Notes: a model not told the origin generated them from the sequence alone. 64,000 bases of DNA from Candidatus Delongbacteria bacterium (GCA_041675285.1 JBAYTZ010000010.1:76744-140743); one strand, 5' to 3'; shown: positions 1-10,556, counted from the first letter of the stretch. Translations and numbers: made by a program.

Positions 1-1549
1 GCGGCACCAGGTAGCGCCGGGCGATCTCGAGTTTCTCCGTGGGCAGGTAGCCGGGCAGCTGGATGATCTCCATCCGGTCGCGCAGCGGGCTGGGAATCCG
101 CTCCAGCTGATTGGCCGTGGCGATGAACATCACCTGGCTCAGGTCCACGGGCACTTCCAGGTAGTGGTCGGCGAAGGTGTGGTTCTGGGCCGGATCCAGC
201 ACTTCCAGCAGCGCGGCGGAGGGGTCGCCCTTGACGTCCGCGCCCAGCTTGTCGATCTCGTCCAGCATGAAGACCGGGTTCATGCAGCCGGTCTCGCGCA
301 GCTTCTGCACGATGCGCCCGGGCATGGAGCCCACGTAGGTGCGGCGATGGCCGCGGATCTCGCTCTCGTCGTGCACGCCGCCCAGCGCCAGGCGCACGAA
401 GCGGCGGCCCAGGGACTCGGCGATGGACTTGCCCAGGCTGGTCTTGCCCACGCCGGGCGGGCCCACGAAGCAGAGGATCGGGCTCTTGCGCCCGCCGCCG
501 GTCAACTTGCGCACGGCGATGTACTCGAGGATCCGCTCCTTGACCGCCTCCAGGCCGAAGTGGTCGCGGTCCAGCACGCGCCGGGCGCGGCCCACGTCAT
601 GCCGGTCACGGTCGCGCTCGTTCCACGGGAACTGGGCCAGCCAATCCACGTAGGTCCGGGCCACGCCGTACTCGGCGGAGGCCGTGTTCATCCGGCCCAG
701 CCGGCGCACCTCGCGCTGGCCGGCCTCGCGCACGGGCGCGGGCAGGTCCTCGGCCGCGAAGCGCCGGCGCAGCTCCTCCAGCTCCACCTGGGCGTCCTCG
801 TCCTCGCCCAGCTCGTGGCGGATCACCTTGAGCTGCTCGCGCAGGTAGTATTCCTTCTGGTTGCGGTCCATGGCGTTGGCCAGGTCGTCCTGGATCTTGC
901 GCGAGAGCTCGGCCAGTTCCACCTCGCGGCGCAGCAGCTTGAGCGCCGTCTTGGCCCGCTCGCCCACGTTGAGCTCGCCCAGCACGCGCTGGCGATCCTC
1001 CACGCTGAAGTTGAGGTTGGCGCTGACCAGGTCCGCCAGCCGGCCCAGATCCTTGACGGAGCGCAGGGACTGGCGCAAATCCTCGCCCACCCAGGTGTTG
1101 AGTTGGCAGTAGTCGTCGAAGGCCTTGAGCAGGGCCTTGCGGTAGCTCTCCGTGCGCACGTTGGTCCGCAGGTCCTCCGTGTGACGCTCCACGCGCACCA
1201 GCAGATTGGGGCTGCGCGAAACCACCTCGCGGAAACTCAGGCGGCCCACGCCCTGCAGGAGCAGGCCCATCGAGCCGTCGGGCACGCTGAACATCTTGAG
1301 GATCTGGGCCGCGCTGCCCACCGGGGCCAGGCGGCCGTTCTCGTCGTTCTCCTGCTTGAGGAAGATCGCCAGCAGGCGGTCGCCGCGCAGCACCTCCTGC
1401 ACGGCGTGGATCTGGCGCGGATCGTTGATCACGTGGGGCAGGATCACGCCCGGGAAGACCACCACGTCCGTGACCGGCAACAGGTGCAGGATCTCGGGGA
1501 TGACGACCGGGGTCTTGCTCTCCACGGCTTCCGGCAACTCGGTTCTCAC
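1..1549 (-). CDS. lon: ATP-dependent protease Lon, 5' part only (runs off window)
   Basis: Lon is the cytoplasmic ATP-dependent serine protease that removes damaged and regulatory proteins. About 516 N-terminal residues lie here: the substrate-binding N domain (roughly 15-210), a helical region, and most of the AAA+ module. Walker A is GPPGVGKT near residue 362 and Walker B FMLDEIDKLG near 422. The proteolytic domain with the Ser-Lys dyad lies beyond the window edge. The start is a GTG overlapping the stop of the upstream hsp20 gene by 4 bases (GTGA), which implies translational coupling of a small heat-shock chaperone with the protease. The visible part is intact. Confidence 0.93.
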   Translation of the reverse strand, partial: MRTELPEAVESKTPVVIPEILHLLPVTDVVVFPGVILPHVINDPRQIHAVQEVLRGDRLLAIFLKQENDENGRLAPVGSAAQILKMFSVPDGSMGLLLQGVGRLSFREVVSRSPNLLVRVERHTEDLRTNVRTESYRKALLKAFDDYCQLNTWVGEDLRQSLRSVKDLGRLADLVSANLNFSVEDRQRVLGELNVGERAKTALKLLRREVELAELSRKIQDDLANAMDRNQKEYYLREQLKVIRHELGEDEDAQVELEELRRRFAAEDLPAPVREAGQREVRRLGRMNTASAEYGVARTYVDWLAQFPWNERDRDRHDVGRARRVLDRDHFGLEAVKERILEYIAVRKLTGGGRKSPILCFVGPPGVGKTSLGKSIAESLGRRFVRLALGGVHDESEIRGHRRTYVGSMPGRIVQKLRETGCMNPVFMLDEIDKLGADVKGDPSAALLEVLDPAQNHTFADHYLEVPVDLSQVMFIATANQLERIPSPLRDRMEIIQLPGYLPTEKLEIARRYLVP

Positions 1550-1989
1550 TGCCCGTCCTCCTCGCTCCAGTCCACCACGCCGCCGTCCTGCCGCGGGATG
1601 CGGACCACCAGGAAGCCGTCGCGATACTGGGCCGCCACCTGATCCATCAGCAGGCCCGCGGGCAGCTGGATGCGCCGCTCGAACTCGCCGACGGGGATCT
1701 CGAGGGTCAGGTAGCGGTCCTTCTCGAACTCCACCGGCTCGCGGCGCGTGCCCTGGATCACCAGTTCGCCCTCGCCGGCGCCCAGGCGGATGTCCTCCCG
1801 CTTGAGGCCGGCCAGTTCCATCACCACCACCAGCTCGCCGCGGCCCATCACCACGTCGGCGGCCGGCACGAAGGCGCCGCCGCTCTCGCTGGTCTCGTCG
1901 TGTCCCGCCAGCAACTGCTTGAATCTCCGCTCGAGCTCCGGATTCATGCCGCGCATCTGCTCCAATTGTCGGCGATCAAAGACGTGCAT
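1546..1989 (-). CDS. Hsp20 / alpha-crystallin family small heat-shock protein
   Basis: An ATP-independent holdase of 147 residues. The central alpha-crystallin domain shows the strand patterns ELVVVMELAGLKREDI and RYLTLEIPVGEFERRIQLP, and the C-terminus has the V-x-I motif (LVVRIP). The open frame extends upstream to 2055, but ATG at 1989 is preferred because AGGAG lies 6 bases before it and the protein then has the usual family length. It is first in a two-gene unit with lon, sharing GTGA at the junction. That pairing makes sense: the holdase keeps unfolded clients soluble while Lon degrades them. Confidence 0.92.
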   Translation of the reverse strand: MHVFDRRQLEQMRGMNPELERRFKQLLAGHDETSESGGAFVPAADVVMGRGELVVVMELAGLKREDIRLGAGEGELVIQGTRREPVEFEKDRYLTLEIPVGEFERRIQLPAGLLMDQVAAQYRDGFLVVRIPRQDGGVVDWSEEDGQ

Positions 1990-2109
1990 GTCAGCTCCTG
2001 TCTGGCTGATGGTCCGGAACCCGTCCCCGCCGCGGAGTCGTCCCGGCGGCAGCAATCATGATCGGCGTGAAAGGGCCGGAGATTCAATCCCGGCCCGCGC
2101 TTCCCGCCA

Positions 2110-3078
2110 TCAGCGCAGGAAGGGATTGCCTGTGATGGGCGGCGGCGGTCCCTCGGCCAGCTGCCGCTCCAGCAGATCGATCCACTCGGGCAGCCGGCGC
2201 CGGTCGGCCAGCCGGAAGGCGGCGGCCTCGTCGGCGGGCAGCCCCAGGTGTCCCAGCAGCCCGGGCAGCAGGCGGCGCGCCTCCTGCCAGTCCAGATCCG
2301 CCACCAGCGAGCGCAGCAGCGCGGCCAGCAGCTCGGCCCCTTCCCGCGGGGCCGGGGCCGCCTCGCCCCGGCAGAGGCGGAAGATCCAGGGCAGGGTCAG
2401 GGCGGCCCGCCCGATCAGCACGGCCTCGAGGCCCGGGTGCGCGGCCAGGGCGGCCTGGGCCTCCGCCGCCGTGCGCAGATCGCCCACGGCCCAGAGCCGC
2501 GGTCCGCCGGCCGGCAGGTGGTCCAGCAGGCTCCAGTCCGGCTGTTCTACATAGGCCCCCGACAGCGAGCGCGGATGCAGGCAGAACCAGTCCAGCCCCG
2601 CCTCGGCGGCCAGTTCGTGCAGGATCAGGAACTGCCCGTCGCCGGGCAGCTGGCCGCTGCGGCACTTGATCCCGGCCGGCAGACCGGAGGCATCGCGCAG
2701 CACCATGAGCAGCTCGCGCAGCTCGGGCCAACGGCCCAGCAGCGCCCCGCCGCAGCCCCGGGCCACCAGCGGCGCGGCCGGACAACCCAGGTTGAGTTCC
2801 ACGCCCTGGAAGCCCAGCGGCGCGGCCAGGGCCGCGGCCTGCCTCAGGATCTCGGGCTGGTTGGCGAAGAGCTGGAGAATCTGCGGGCCCGGCGCGGCCT
2901 CCCGCGCGGCGCGGCGCAGGCTCCCCGGGGATTGACGGGCCAGACCCTCGGCGTCCACCAGGCCGGTGCTGGCCGCGCCCGCGCCCTGCTCCAGCAGCAG
3001 ACGGCGCACGCCGGACGTGGTGAAGCCCGCCATGGGGGCCAGCAGATAGGGGGATCGCAGGACAAGCGGAGGGTGCAT
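2110..3078 (-). CDS. tRNA-dihydrouridine synthase (Dus family)
   Basis: An FMN-dependent enzyme that reduces uridines in tRNA D-loops. In 322 residues it shows the N-terminal LLAPMAGFT motif, VELNLGCPA with the region around the catalytic Cys, the FMN-phosphate-contacting IKCRSG, FCLHPRS, and AVGDLRT followed by LIGRAAL. The C-terminal part is helical, as in the tRNA-binding domain of Dus enzymes. The assumed active-site stretch reads VARGCGGALLG. The start at 3078 fits family length; the frame stays open to 3159 but that extension is low-complexity and unlike the family. Whether it is DusA, B or C cannot be told by eye. Confidence 0.88.
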   Translation of the reverse strand: MHPPLVLRSPYLLAPMAGFTTSGVRRLLLEQGAGAASTGLVDAEGLARQSPGSLRRAAREAAPGPQILQLFANQPEILRQAAALAAPLGFQGVELNLGCPAAPLVARGCGGALLGRWPELRELLMVLRDASGLPAGIKCRSGQLPGDGQFLILHELAAEAGLDWFCLHPRSLSGAYVEQPDWSLLDHLPAGGPRLWAVGDLRTAAEAQAALAAHPGLEAVLIGRAALTLPWIFRLCRGEAAPAPREGAELLAALLRSLVADLDWQEARRLLPGLLGHLGLPADEAAAFRLADRRRLPEWIDLLERQLAEGPPPPITGNPFLR

Positions 3079-3160
3079 GGCCCAAGGTAACAGGCCGCCG
3101 CCGGAATGAGGAAGGGCCGCGCGGGCGGCCCTGGGTTGCTTGGCGTTCGGCACGAACACG

Positions 3161-4081
3161 TCAGCGCGTGATCTCGCCCACCAGGCTGCGCACGCGGTCC
3201 CGGGCGGCCTGGATGCCTTCGCGGATCTGTTCCAGGGCGGAGGTGCGCTCCTGCATCTCCTGCTGGTGCCGGGCCTCGCTGAGGATCTGCCAGGCCGGGT
3301 CCATCTCGATCTGCCAGAGGTTGTCCTCGCCCAGGCAGCTCATGGCCTCGTCCTTCACCAGGTGGTTGGCCAGGCGCACGCAGGCCACCAGCAGCGCGTG
3401 GGGGTCCTTGGAATCCATGCAGTGGTGGTTGCGGATGGCCGAGCGCAGGCTGTCGGGCAGCTCCCACTTGGCGGCCAGCACGGCGCCCACCTCGGCGTGA
3501 TCCAGCCCCAGCAGCTTGGTCTCGGCCTCGAAGAGCGGCAGCCCGCGGCGGTTGGTCAGTTCCAGGCAGTCCCGGAACTCGGCGTGGAAATGCTGGTCCA
3601 GCACCACCTTGCCCACGTCGTGGAGCAGGCCGGCCGTGAAGTCCACCCCGCGGAATTCCAGGTTGAAGTAGCTGGCCACCCGGTGGGTGAGTTCCCCCGT
3701 GCCCACGGAGTGCGACCAGAAGAGTTCCTTGTCCAGGATGCGGTCCTTGGCGAAGATGTCGTCGAAGGAGCGCATCACGGAGATGGTGGTGACCAGCCGG
3801 TGCAGCTCCTTGCCGCCCAGGATCACCATGGCCTGCTGCAGGCTGTCGATCTGCCGCGGCCGCCCGTAGATGGCGCTGTTGGCCAGTTTCAGCACGCGCG
3901 CCGTCAGGGCCGGATCCTGCTGGACCAGCTCCATCAGCTCTTCCATGCTGTAGTCGTCCTCCGCCAGCAGGCGCAGCATCTCGGACACCACCCGGGGCAG
4001 CGAGGGCAGGGTGTCCAGCGTGGAGATGCGCTCCAGGATCCGCTGGCGGCGCTCGTGGTCCAGCTTGCGGCTCTCGATCAT
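3161..4081 (-). CDS. HDOD domain protein (HD-related output domain)
   Basis: A 306-residue HDOD protein. The HDOD core runs from about residue 20 to 220, with the hallmark LVQQDPALTARVLKLANSA stretch and a later GLLHDVGKVVLDQHF that retains an H-D pair. HDOD proteins occur in bacterial signalling, often with two-component or cyclic-di-GMP systems; catalytic activity is usually absent or unproven. The start ATG overlaps the stop of the upstream response regulator by 4 bases (ATGA), so the two are translated together and probably act in one pathway. The specific output is unknown. Confidence 0.88.
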   Translation of the reverse strand: MIESRKLDHERRQRILERISTLDTLPSLPRVVSEMLRLLAEDDYSMEELMELVQQDPALTARVLKLANSAIYGRPRQIDSLQQAMVILGGKELHRLVTTISVMRSFDDIFAKDRILDKELFWSHSVGTGELTHRVASYFNLEFRGVDFTAGLLHDVGKVVLDQHFHAEFRDCLELTNRRGLPLFEAETKLLGLDHAEVGAVLAAKWELPDSLRSAIRNHHCMDSKDPHALLVACVRLANHLVKDEAMSCLGEDNLWQIEMDPAWQILSEARHQQEMQERTSALEQIREGIQAARDRVRSLVGEITR

Positions 4082-5352
4082 CGGATCGCTCCCAGCATGG
4101 CCCGGATGCGCTCTCCCAGCTCGCTCAAGCGGAAGGGTTTGGGCAGGAAGGTCACGTTGCGGTATTTCGAGGTGTTGAGCACCTGGGTCGCGGAACTGTA
4201 GCCGGTCATCATCAGCATGGGCAGGTCCGGCGCCCAGTTCTTGACCTCCAGCAGGAGCTTGAATCCGTTCATGCGCGGCATGTAGACGTCGCTGAGGATC
4301 ATGTCCGGCGTGCGCGCCCGGAAGACCGTCATGGCCTCCTGGCCGTCCTCGGCCTGGTAGACCTCGTAGCCCTGCAACAGCAGATAGTGCGCGGTCAGCT
4401 CGCGGATGTTCTGCTCATCCTCCACCAGCAGCAGGATGGGCACCGCTCCCGGACTCTCGTCGGGCAGCACGCGCCGGCGGATGGCCTGGGCCACCTGGTC
4501 CTGCCCGCCGTGGGGCGCGCTGGCGGGCGTCAGCAGGGCGCTGATGTCCTTGGAGAGGCGGCGCAGGGACTTGTCGCCCTCGTCGGGCAGCTGGATGATC
4601 CGCAAGCCGGGATACTGGCGGCGCAGCTGGGTCAGGAAACTGGCGTGCTGCTCGGCGCTCCCGCCGTCCACGATGAGGAAATCCGGCAGCGCGCCCAGCG
4701 CGGCGACGTTGCGCGAGTCGTCCACCACCAGCGGCTCGGCGCCCAGGTCCGCCAGGTCCTGCAGCAGGTTCGCCTGCAGGTCCGCGCGGCTGAGCAGCAC
4801 CTTCACCAGACAGGGAACGGGTTCGCCGGGGGCCGGGGGCGGCGCCGTCCGCACGGGGGCCGGACGCGGCGCGACGGGCGCCTCGGGGATGAAGGGTTCC
4901 GGCGACTCGCGGTGGGCCGGAGCCGGTGTATCCTGGCGCAGGAATTCCTCCGCCCGCTGCTTGAGGGCGTGCAGGCGCTCCAGCAGGAAGTCCTCGGGCG
5001 TGTTGCGCGGCAGGTACTCGGCCAGTTGGATGCGGTTGAGTTGTTCGCGTTCCTGGCGCAGGGACTCCCGGTCCGCCGGGTCCGCCGCGCCGATCACCAC
5101 CACGCCCCCCGTCGCCATGCGCGGGAAAATCTCGCGGATCATGGTCAGGGCCACGGTGACGTCGCGCCTCTCCTGGCGCAGGTCGAAGATCACCACTTCG
5201 GGCTGCGCCTCGCGGTAGGCGGCCAGGGCGCCCTTGCCCACCGGAAAAAACATCGCCTTCCCCAGCCCTTCGTCGTGGACCAGGCCGGCCATCCGGTCCG
5301 CCCAGGCGGCGTCGCTGCTGATGAGATAGATCCGTGTTTGTGCCACTGTCAA
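4078..5352 (-). CDS. Response regulator with one canonical and two degenerate receiver-like domains
   Basis: A 424-residue regulator with no DNA-binding or enzymatic output. The C-terminal domain (about 300-424) is a complete receiver: acidic patch LLLVEDEQN, phosphoacceptor Asp in LSDVYMPRMNG, TGYSS, and the Lys in LPKPF. Residues 1-110 and 185-285 look like receiver folds without acidic pockets (for example IYLISSDAAW and VKVLLSRADL), separated by a Pro/Ala-rich linker. That two-fold assignment is my inference. The predicted start is TTG at 5352 with AGGA 5 bases upstream; GTG at 5346 is the alternative. It overlaps the HDOD gene by 4 bases, suggesting the HDOD protein is its effector. Confidence 0.85.
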   Translation of the reverse strand: MTVAQTRIYLISSDAAWADRMAGLVHDEGLGKAMFFPVGKGALAAYREAQPEVVIFDLRQERRDVTVALTMIREIFPRMATGGVVVIGAADPADRESLRQEREQLNRIQLAEYLPRNTPEDFLLERLHALKQRAEEFLRQDTPAPAHRESPEPFIPEAPVAPRPAPVRTAPPPAPGEPVPCLVKVLLSRADLQANLLQDLADLGAEPLVVDDSRNVAALGALPDFLIVDGGSAEQHASFLTQLRRQYPGLRIIQLPDEGDKSLRRLSKDISALLTPASAPHGGQDQVAQAIRRRVLPDESPGAVPILLLVEDEQNIRELTAHYLLLQGYEVYQAEDGQEAMTVFRARTPDMILSDVYMPRMNGFKLLLEVKNWAPDLPMLMMTGYSSATQVLNTSKYRNVTFLPKPFRLSELGERIRAMLGAIR

Positions 5353-5420
5353 TCTGATCCTGCTTCAAGCGTGGTGACATAGGGGACGACAGGAGGTATC
5401 GGCAACCCGGAGGCGGACCT

Positions 5421-6857
<1,437 letters not shown>

Positions 6858-7033
6858 GATCGGGGGGGGTCTCCCAGGAAAAAGGAGTCGTTCGGACCTG
6901 GCCTGTTCCGCTTCCCCGGGAAGGGCGCCGCCCGGAGCGGCGGGGCGGGCTGAAGCGGCGCATCAATGTAGCCAGGGCGCCCTCCGCGCGCAATCCGGTT
7001 GAAGATGCCGCCCGGGCTTGCCGACATTGCCTC

Positions 7034-7336
7034 ATGGTCATCCGCGTGTTCGCCTGGAACCCCTATCGCTTCCACTGCTACGGCGTGCCGGGCTCCGGCA
7101 TGCCCGGGGTGGACAGCGTCACGGGCGAACCCGACGAGATCTGGATCGCCGACATCTTCCCCAGTTGGATGGTCCCGGGACTGGCGCTGCACGAGTGGGT
7201 GGAGCTGCGAACGGGCAGCCACCGACTGGGGTTGCTGGCGGAAGTGCTGGCCTACAACCTGATCTGGCCCGTCTACCACCTGGCCTATTTGTGGATCATC
7301 CGGCGCTATCCGCTCTCGAGTAAGCTCTTCGGCTGA
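7034..7336 (+). CDS. Hypothetical protein, 100 residues
   Basis: I do not recognise this protein. Third codon positions are strongly G/C across the whole frame, which supports real coding over the competing minus-strand frame. The sequence is rich in aromatic residues and has a central LALHEWVELRTG stretch, where the H-E pair could be a metal site (speculative). A hydrophobic, Trp/Tyr-rich C-terminal half (about 70-92) could be a membrane or packing helix. No clear ribosome-binding site precedes the ATG. It is divergent from the NtrC-type gene and convergent with the DnaJ-like gene. Confidence 0.6.
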   Translation: MVIRVFAWNPYRFHCYGVPGSGMPGVDSVTGEPDEIWIADIFPSWMVPGLALHEWVELRTGSHRLGLLAEVLAYNLIWPVYHLAYLWIIRRYPLSSKLFG

Positions 7337-7353
7337 GCCCGCCTGCTCAGGGG

Positions 7354-7372
7354 GCCGGCGCCATACGCCGGC
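7354..7372. other. Hairpin between convergent genes
   Basis: A perfect 7-bp stem (GCCGGCG / CGCCGGC) with a 5-base loop sits between the stop codons of the convergent genes at 7336 and 7373. There is no T-run on either strand, so it is not a canonical intrinsic terminator, but it may mark transcript 3' ends. Confidence 0.35.
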
Positions 7373-8260
7373 TCAGTCCTCGGCCCCGTCGTTCAGCAGC
7401 CGCCGCAGCTTCTCCGCCAGCCGCCGGGTGCGGAAGCCCGTGGCCGGGCGGATCCGCACCTTCACTTCCACCACCAGATCGCCCCGGCCCTGGCGGTCCT
7501 GCAGGCCCTGGCCGCGCAACCGCAGGCGCTGCCCCACCTGGGCACCCGCGGGCAGCCGCAATTCCAGGCTCCGGCCGGCGGGATGCTTCAGCAGGGCCGT
7601 GCCGCCCGTCATCAGCAGCAGGGCGTCCAGCTCCAGCTCCAGCACCAGATCCGTGCCCTCCAGCCGGCACCCCTCGGGCAGTTGGGGCCGGATCTCCACG
7701 ATCAGGCGACCGGACGCGCCACCGTGCCGGCCAGGCGCCCCGCGGCCGGGGACCACCAGCTCGTCGCCCACCAGCAGGTTCAGGGGCAGAGTGAGTTCGA
7801 AGGGCGACTGGCCCAGCGGCTGGATGCTCAGCCGTCCGCCGCCGGTGAAGCGCTCCAGCGGCAGTTGGACCACCATGCGCAGATCCGCGCCGGGCTGGGG
7901 CCGCAGGGTCTCCCGGGGCCGGGCGCGCTCCTCCGGCGGCGGAGGCGGCGGACTGCCCATCCCGGGCCGCGGGCCCGCCGGGTTGTCCGTCTGGCCGCGC
8001 TTGGGCGGAGGCGTGGTGGGCCGGGCGCGCCGGCTGCGGCGCGAGTAGATCTCGTCGTAGCGCACGCGCAACTCGGGCTCCGTCAGGGTGCGGTAGGCCG
8101 CCTGCACCTGCTTGAAGCGCTGCTCGGCCAGCGGATCCTCCGGATTGCGATCCGGATGGAGCTGCTTGGCCAGCCGATGCCAGGCGCGCTTCAACTCCTC
8201 CGCGCCAGCGAAGGCCTCCACGCCCAACAGTTGATAGTAGTCGCGAAAGGGTTCGCCCAT
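7373..8260 (-). CDS. DnaJ-like co-chaperone lacking the zinc finger (CbpA-type)
   Basis: A 295-residue J-domain protein. The J domain (about 5-70) has the DYYQLLGV start and the essential HPD in QLHPDRNPED, so it should stimulate an Hsp70. A Pro/Arg-rich linker (about 75-130) replaces the Gly/Phe region. No CxxCxGxG repeats are present. Two DnaJ C-terminal beta domains follow, with LRLRGQGL near the end, a close match to the conserved G-x-G-x-P-region motif. The start at 8260 is chosen because GGAAGGA precedes it and the upstream extension is not J-domain-like. The layout matches CbpA/DjlA-type class B J proteins rather than DnaJ itself. Confidence 0.88.
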   Translation of the reverse strand: MGEPFRDYYQLLGVEAFAGAEELKRAWHRLAKQLHPDRNPEDPLAEQRFKQVQAAYRTLTEPELRVRYDEIYSRRSRRARPTTPPPKRGQTDNPAGPRPGMGSPPPPPPEERARPRETLRPQPGADLRMVVQLPLERFTGGGRLSIQPLGQSPFELTLPLNLLVGDELVVPGRGAPGRHGGASGRLIVEIRPQLPEGCRLEGTDLVLELELDALLLMTGGTALLKHPAGRSLELRLPAGAQVGQRLRLRGQGLQDRQGRGDLVVEVKVRIRPATGFRTRRLAEKLRRLLNDGAED

Positions 8261-8525
8261 CGTCCTTCCGTGGATGGAGATCAGCCCGGGCCGCAACGTA
8301 GTGATCGGCAAGCGGGGGGGCAGGGTTCAGCCCCGGCACGGGCGCCGCGGGCCGTAAGCGGCAGGCTTGGCCGCATTTCGGGGCAAGGCTGCTACGCCTG
8401 GGTGTCACTCCCGGGGGCCGGGGGGTCCCGGCCCGGCTGAACGCGCCGCGCGGCCCGGCTGGGCGGCGCTTGTCCGCGCAGCGATCCTGTTGGCTTTCTT
8501 GCACTTGACCACCAGCCAAACCTGG

Positions 8526-8538
8526 AACTTCCGAAGTT
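8526..8538. promoter_or_regulatory. Small inverted repeat next to the sigma-54 promoter
   Basis: AACTT-CCG-AAGTT, a perfect 5-bp dyad, ends 9 bases before the -24 element at 8548. Enhancer sites for NtrC-type activators normally lie further upstream, so this could be an operator or an unusually close activator site. It may also be chance. Confidence 0.3.
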
Positions 8539-8547
8539 TCGAATTGC

Positions 8548-8563
8548 TGGCACGGACCTTGCA
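8548..8563 (+). promoter_or_regulatory. Sigma-54 (RpoN) -24/-12 promoter
   Basis: TGGCACGGACCTTGCA matches the sigma-54 consensus (TGGCAC, 5 bases, TTGCA) at every conserved position. It lies on the sense strand of the small coiled-coil gene, 34 bases before its start codon, which is the expected distance for a short leader. An NtrC-type activator is encoded about 1.7 kb away. Confidence 0.85.
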
Positions 8564-8597
8564 CTTACGCTTCTTCGCCAAAGCAGCAGGAGGAAAA

Positions 8598-8912
8598 ATG
8601 GTCCGCAGCACGCTCGCCCCCACGACGACCGACCCCCAGCAATTGTCCAGCGCCCTGCGCCGGTTCAAACTGCAGAAGCGCACCCTGGAAGCCCGGCTGC
8701 AGGCCGTGCGGGAGGAACGGGACGACCTGCGCCACCTGGTGCGCATCCCGGTGAACCCCCGCGCCAAACAGCAGCCCCTGCTGGACCAGGAGAAGGACAG
8801 CCGCCTGGTGGAGATCTTCGCCAAGGTGGACGAGGGCCGCTACTTCCAGCGCGAACTGGCCGAGCAGATCAGCGAGCGCCTGATGGACCGCCTTTGGAAC
8901 ATCAGCTTCTGA
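8598..8912 (+). CDS. Small charged coiled-coil protein, sigma-54-controlled, function unknown
   Basis: A 104-residue soluble protein, unrecognised. Residues 15-45 form a likely coiled coil (LSSALRRFKLQKRTLEARLQ and on), and a second helical, acidic/basic stretch fills the C-terminal half, ending in Asn-Ile-Ser-Phe. No cysteines, signal peptide or membrane segment. ATG at 8598 follows an excellent AGGAGGAAAA. The frame is open further upstream, but the sigma-54 promoter and the ribosome site fix the start here. Control by RpoN suggests a stress, nitrogen, motility or envelope role, but nothing in the protein decides which. Confidence 0.8.
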   Translation: MVRSTLAPTTTDPQQLSSALRRFKLQKRTLEARLQAVREERDDLRHLVRIPVNPRAKQQPLLDQEKDSRLVEIFAKVDEGRYFQRELAEQISERLMDRLWNISF

Positions 8913-9113
8913 CAAGACCCCTTCGATTCGATTGATGTGACACCCGCGACCTGCCGCGCGATCGGCCCCTTCCCCAAGGTGGCTGCTCCTGCGGCAGCTT
9001 GCGTTTTTCCCGCCCGCCCGGCCCCCGCGGCCCAGCACCGCGCGGCTTCGCATTGAGTCCACCGTGAGGTATCTTGCCGCCTGTCACACACTAGGCGGAC
9101 AAATCGCGAGGCC

Positions 9114-10556
9114 ATGATGAGACACACTTGGTTGCTTCCGCTGCTCGGCGGGGTCCTGCCCCTGCTGGCCCAGGACGCCGCCCCGGCCCCGGCGGGCGAC
9201 AGCTGGGGCGCGGCCATGGGAATCGGCGCCGTCACCATGGACGGCCAGACCTGGACCCAAATCGCCCTGCGCCCCGAGATCCCCATCGGCAAACTGGGCA
9301 TCGCCCTGGACCTGACCCTGTTCTTCGACCAGGACGGCAAGATCCGCAAGTCGGACTGGGACGAGGGCAAGGACCTGATCGACAAGATCTACTACCTGCG
9401 CTGGGCGCATAAGGGCGATCCGCTCTACCTCAAGGCCGGCTCCCTGGACGACGTGACCCTGGGTTACGGCATGCTGGTCCGGCACTACGCCAACAGCGTG
9501 CAGTACCCGTCCATCCGCCGGGTGGGCGGCGAATTCGACATCCGCATCGGCAAGCCGCAGATCGAGGGCTTCCTGGCCAATTTCCGCGAGCTGGACAGCC
9601 CGGGCCTGCTGGGCCTGCGCGCCAGCTATCCGGTGATCGGCAAACTGCGGGTGGGCGCCTCCTTCGTGCAGGACGGCAACCTCTACGCCGGGATGGCCGA
9701 CGTGGACGAGGACGACGTGCCCGACCAACTGGACCGCTACGCCGACCACGACGACGGCGCGGAATACGACACCTGGCACGAGTTGCAGACGGAGCTGGCC
9801 TCCAACCCCGACCTCTGGGAGCGCATGCGCCAGTCCGCCGGCTATCCGGGCGACGAGTGGCTGACCCAGCCGCCCATCGACTACAGCAAGGCCGAGGAGA
9901 GTCTGCAGGCCATGGGCGCAGACCTGAGCTACGAGATCCTGCCCAAGCTCGACGCCTATTTCCAGGTGGCCAAGTTCACGGGCTACGGCAGCGGCTGGGC
10001 GCCGGGCGTCTCCTGGCGGCCCTTCAACTGGCTCACAGCCGGCGCCGAGTACCGGGTCTGGGGCGAGCAGTTCATCGGCGATTTCTTCAACCGCACCTAT
10101 GACGTGGAGCGCACCCAGCTCTTCGGCGACAGCCTGTTCACCAAGGAGGAACTGCTGAAGAACGCGCCGGCCATGAAGGGCCTCTACGCCGACGCGCGCC
10201 TCTCGCTCTTCAACATCATCACGGCCAACGTCGCCTGGAACACCATGAAGCCCGACGACGGCAACGTGGACGACTGGAACAGCCTCTGGGCCGACGCCGG
10301 TCTGAACATGGCCAAGGTGCCCAAGCTCAAGGAGCTGTCCGCCTACTACACCCAGGTGGGCGCCGAGTCGCTCTTCGACCTGAAGACACCGCAGACCATC
10401 CACGGCTACCGCATCGGCTACGAGCTGGCGCCCGGCGCCGTGATGCGCCTGGACTGGCGCACCACCTACGCCGACCGCGACGGCGACGGCGAGATCCACG
10501 GCGACGCCGAGAGCGACCGCACCTTCCTGGTGGAGACCGTCTTCCAGCTGCGCTAG
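9114..10556 (+). CDS. Outer-membrane beta-barrel-like exported protein
   Basis: A 480-residue exported protein. It has a short signal peptide (HTWLLPLLGGVLPLLA, cleaved near residue 20) and then alternating amphipathic beta strands with many Tyr/Trp/Gly residues, as in porin-like barrels. An Asp-rich stretch DVDEDDVPDQLDRYADHDDG (about 200-220) may be a calcium-binding external loop, and another acidic run DRDGDGEIHGDAESD lies near the end. The C-terminal strand ends VETVFQLR rather than in a terminal Phe. GAGG precedes a double ATG; either is possible. It stands alone, so cargo or partner is unknown. Confidence 0.72.
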   Translation: MMRHTWLLPLLGGVLPLLAQDAAPAPAGDSWGAAMGIGAVTMDGQTWTQIALRPEIPIGKLGIALDLTLFFDQDGKIRKSDWDEGKDLIDKIYYLRWAHKGDPLYLKAGSLDDVTLGYGMLVRHYANSVQYPSIRRVGGEFDIRIGKPQIEGFLANFRELDSPGLLGLRASYPVIGKLRVGASFVQDGNLYAGMADVDEDDVPDQLDRYADHDDGAEYDTWHELQTELASNPDLWERMRQSAGYPGDEWLTQPPIDYSKAEESLQAMGADLSYEILPKLDAYFQVAKFTGYGSGWAPGVSWRPFNWLTAGAEYRVWGEQFIGDFFNRTYDVERTQLFGDSLFTKEELLKNAPAMKGLYADARLSLFNIITANVAWNTMKPDDGNVDDWNSLWADAGLNMAKVPKLKELSAYYTQVGAESLFDLKTPQTIHGYRIGYELAPGAVMRLDWRTTYADRDGDGEIHGDAESDRTFLVETVFQLR

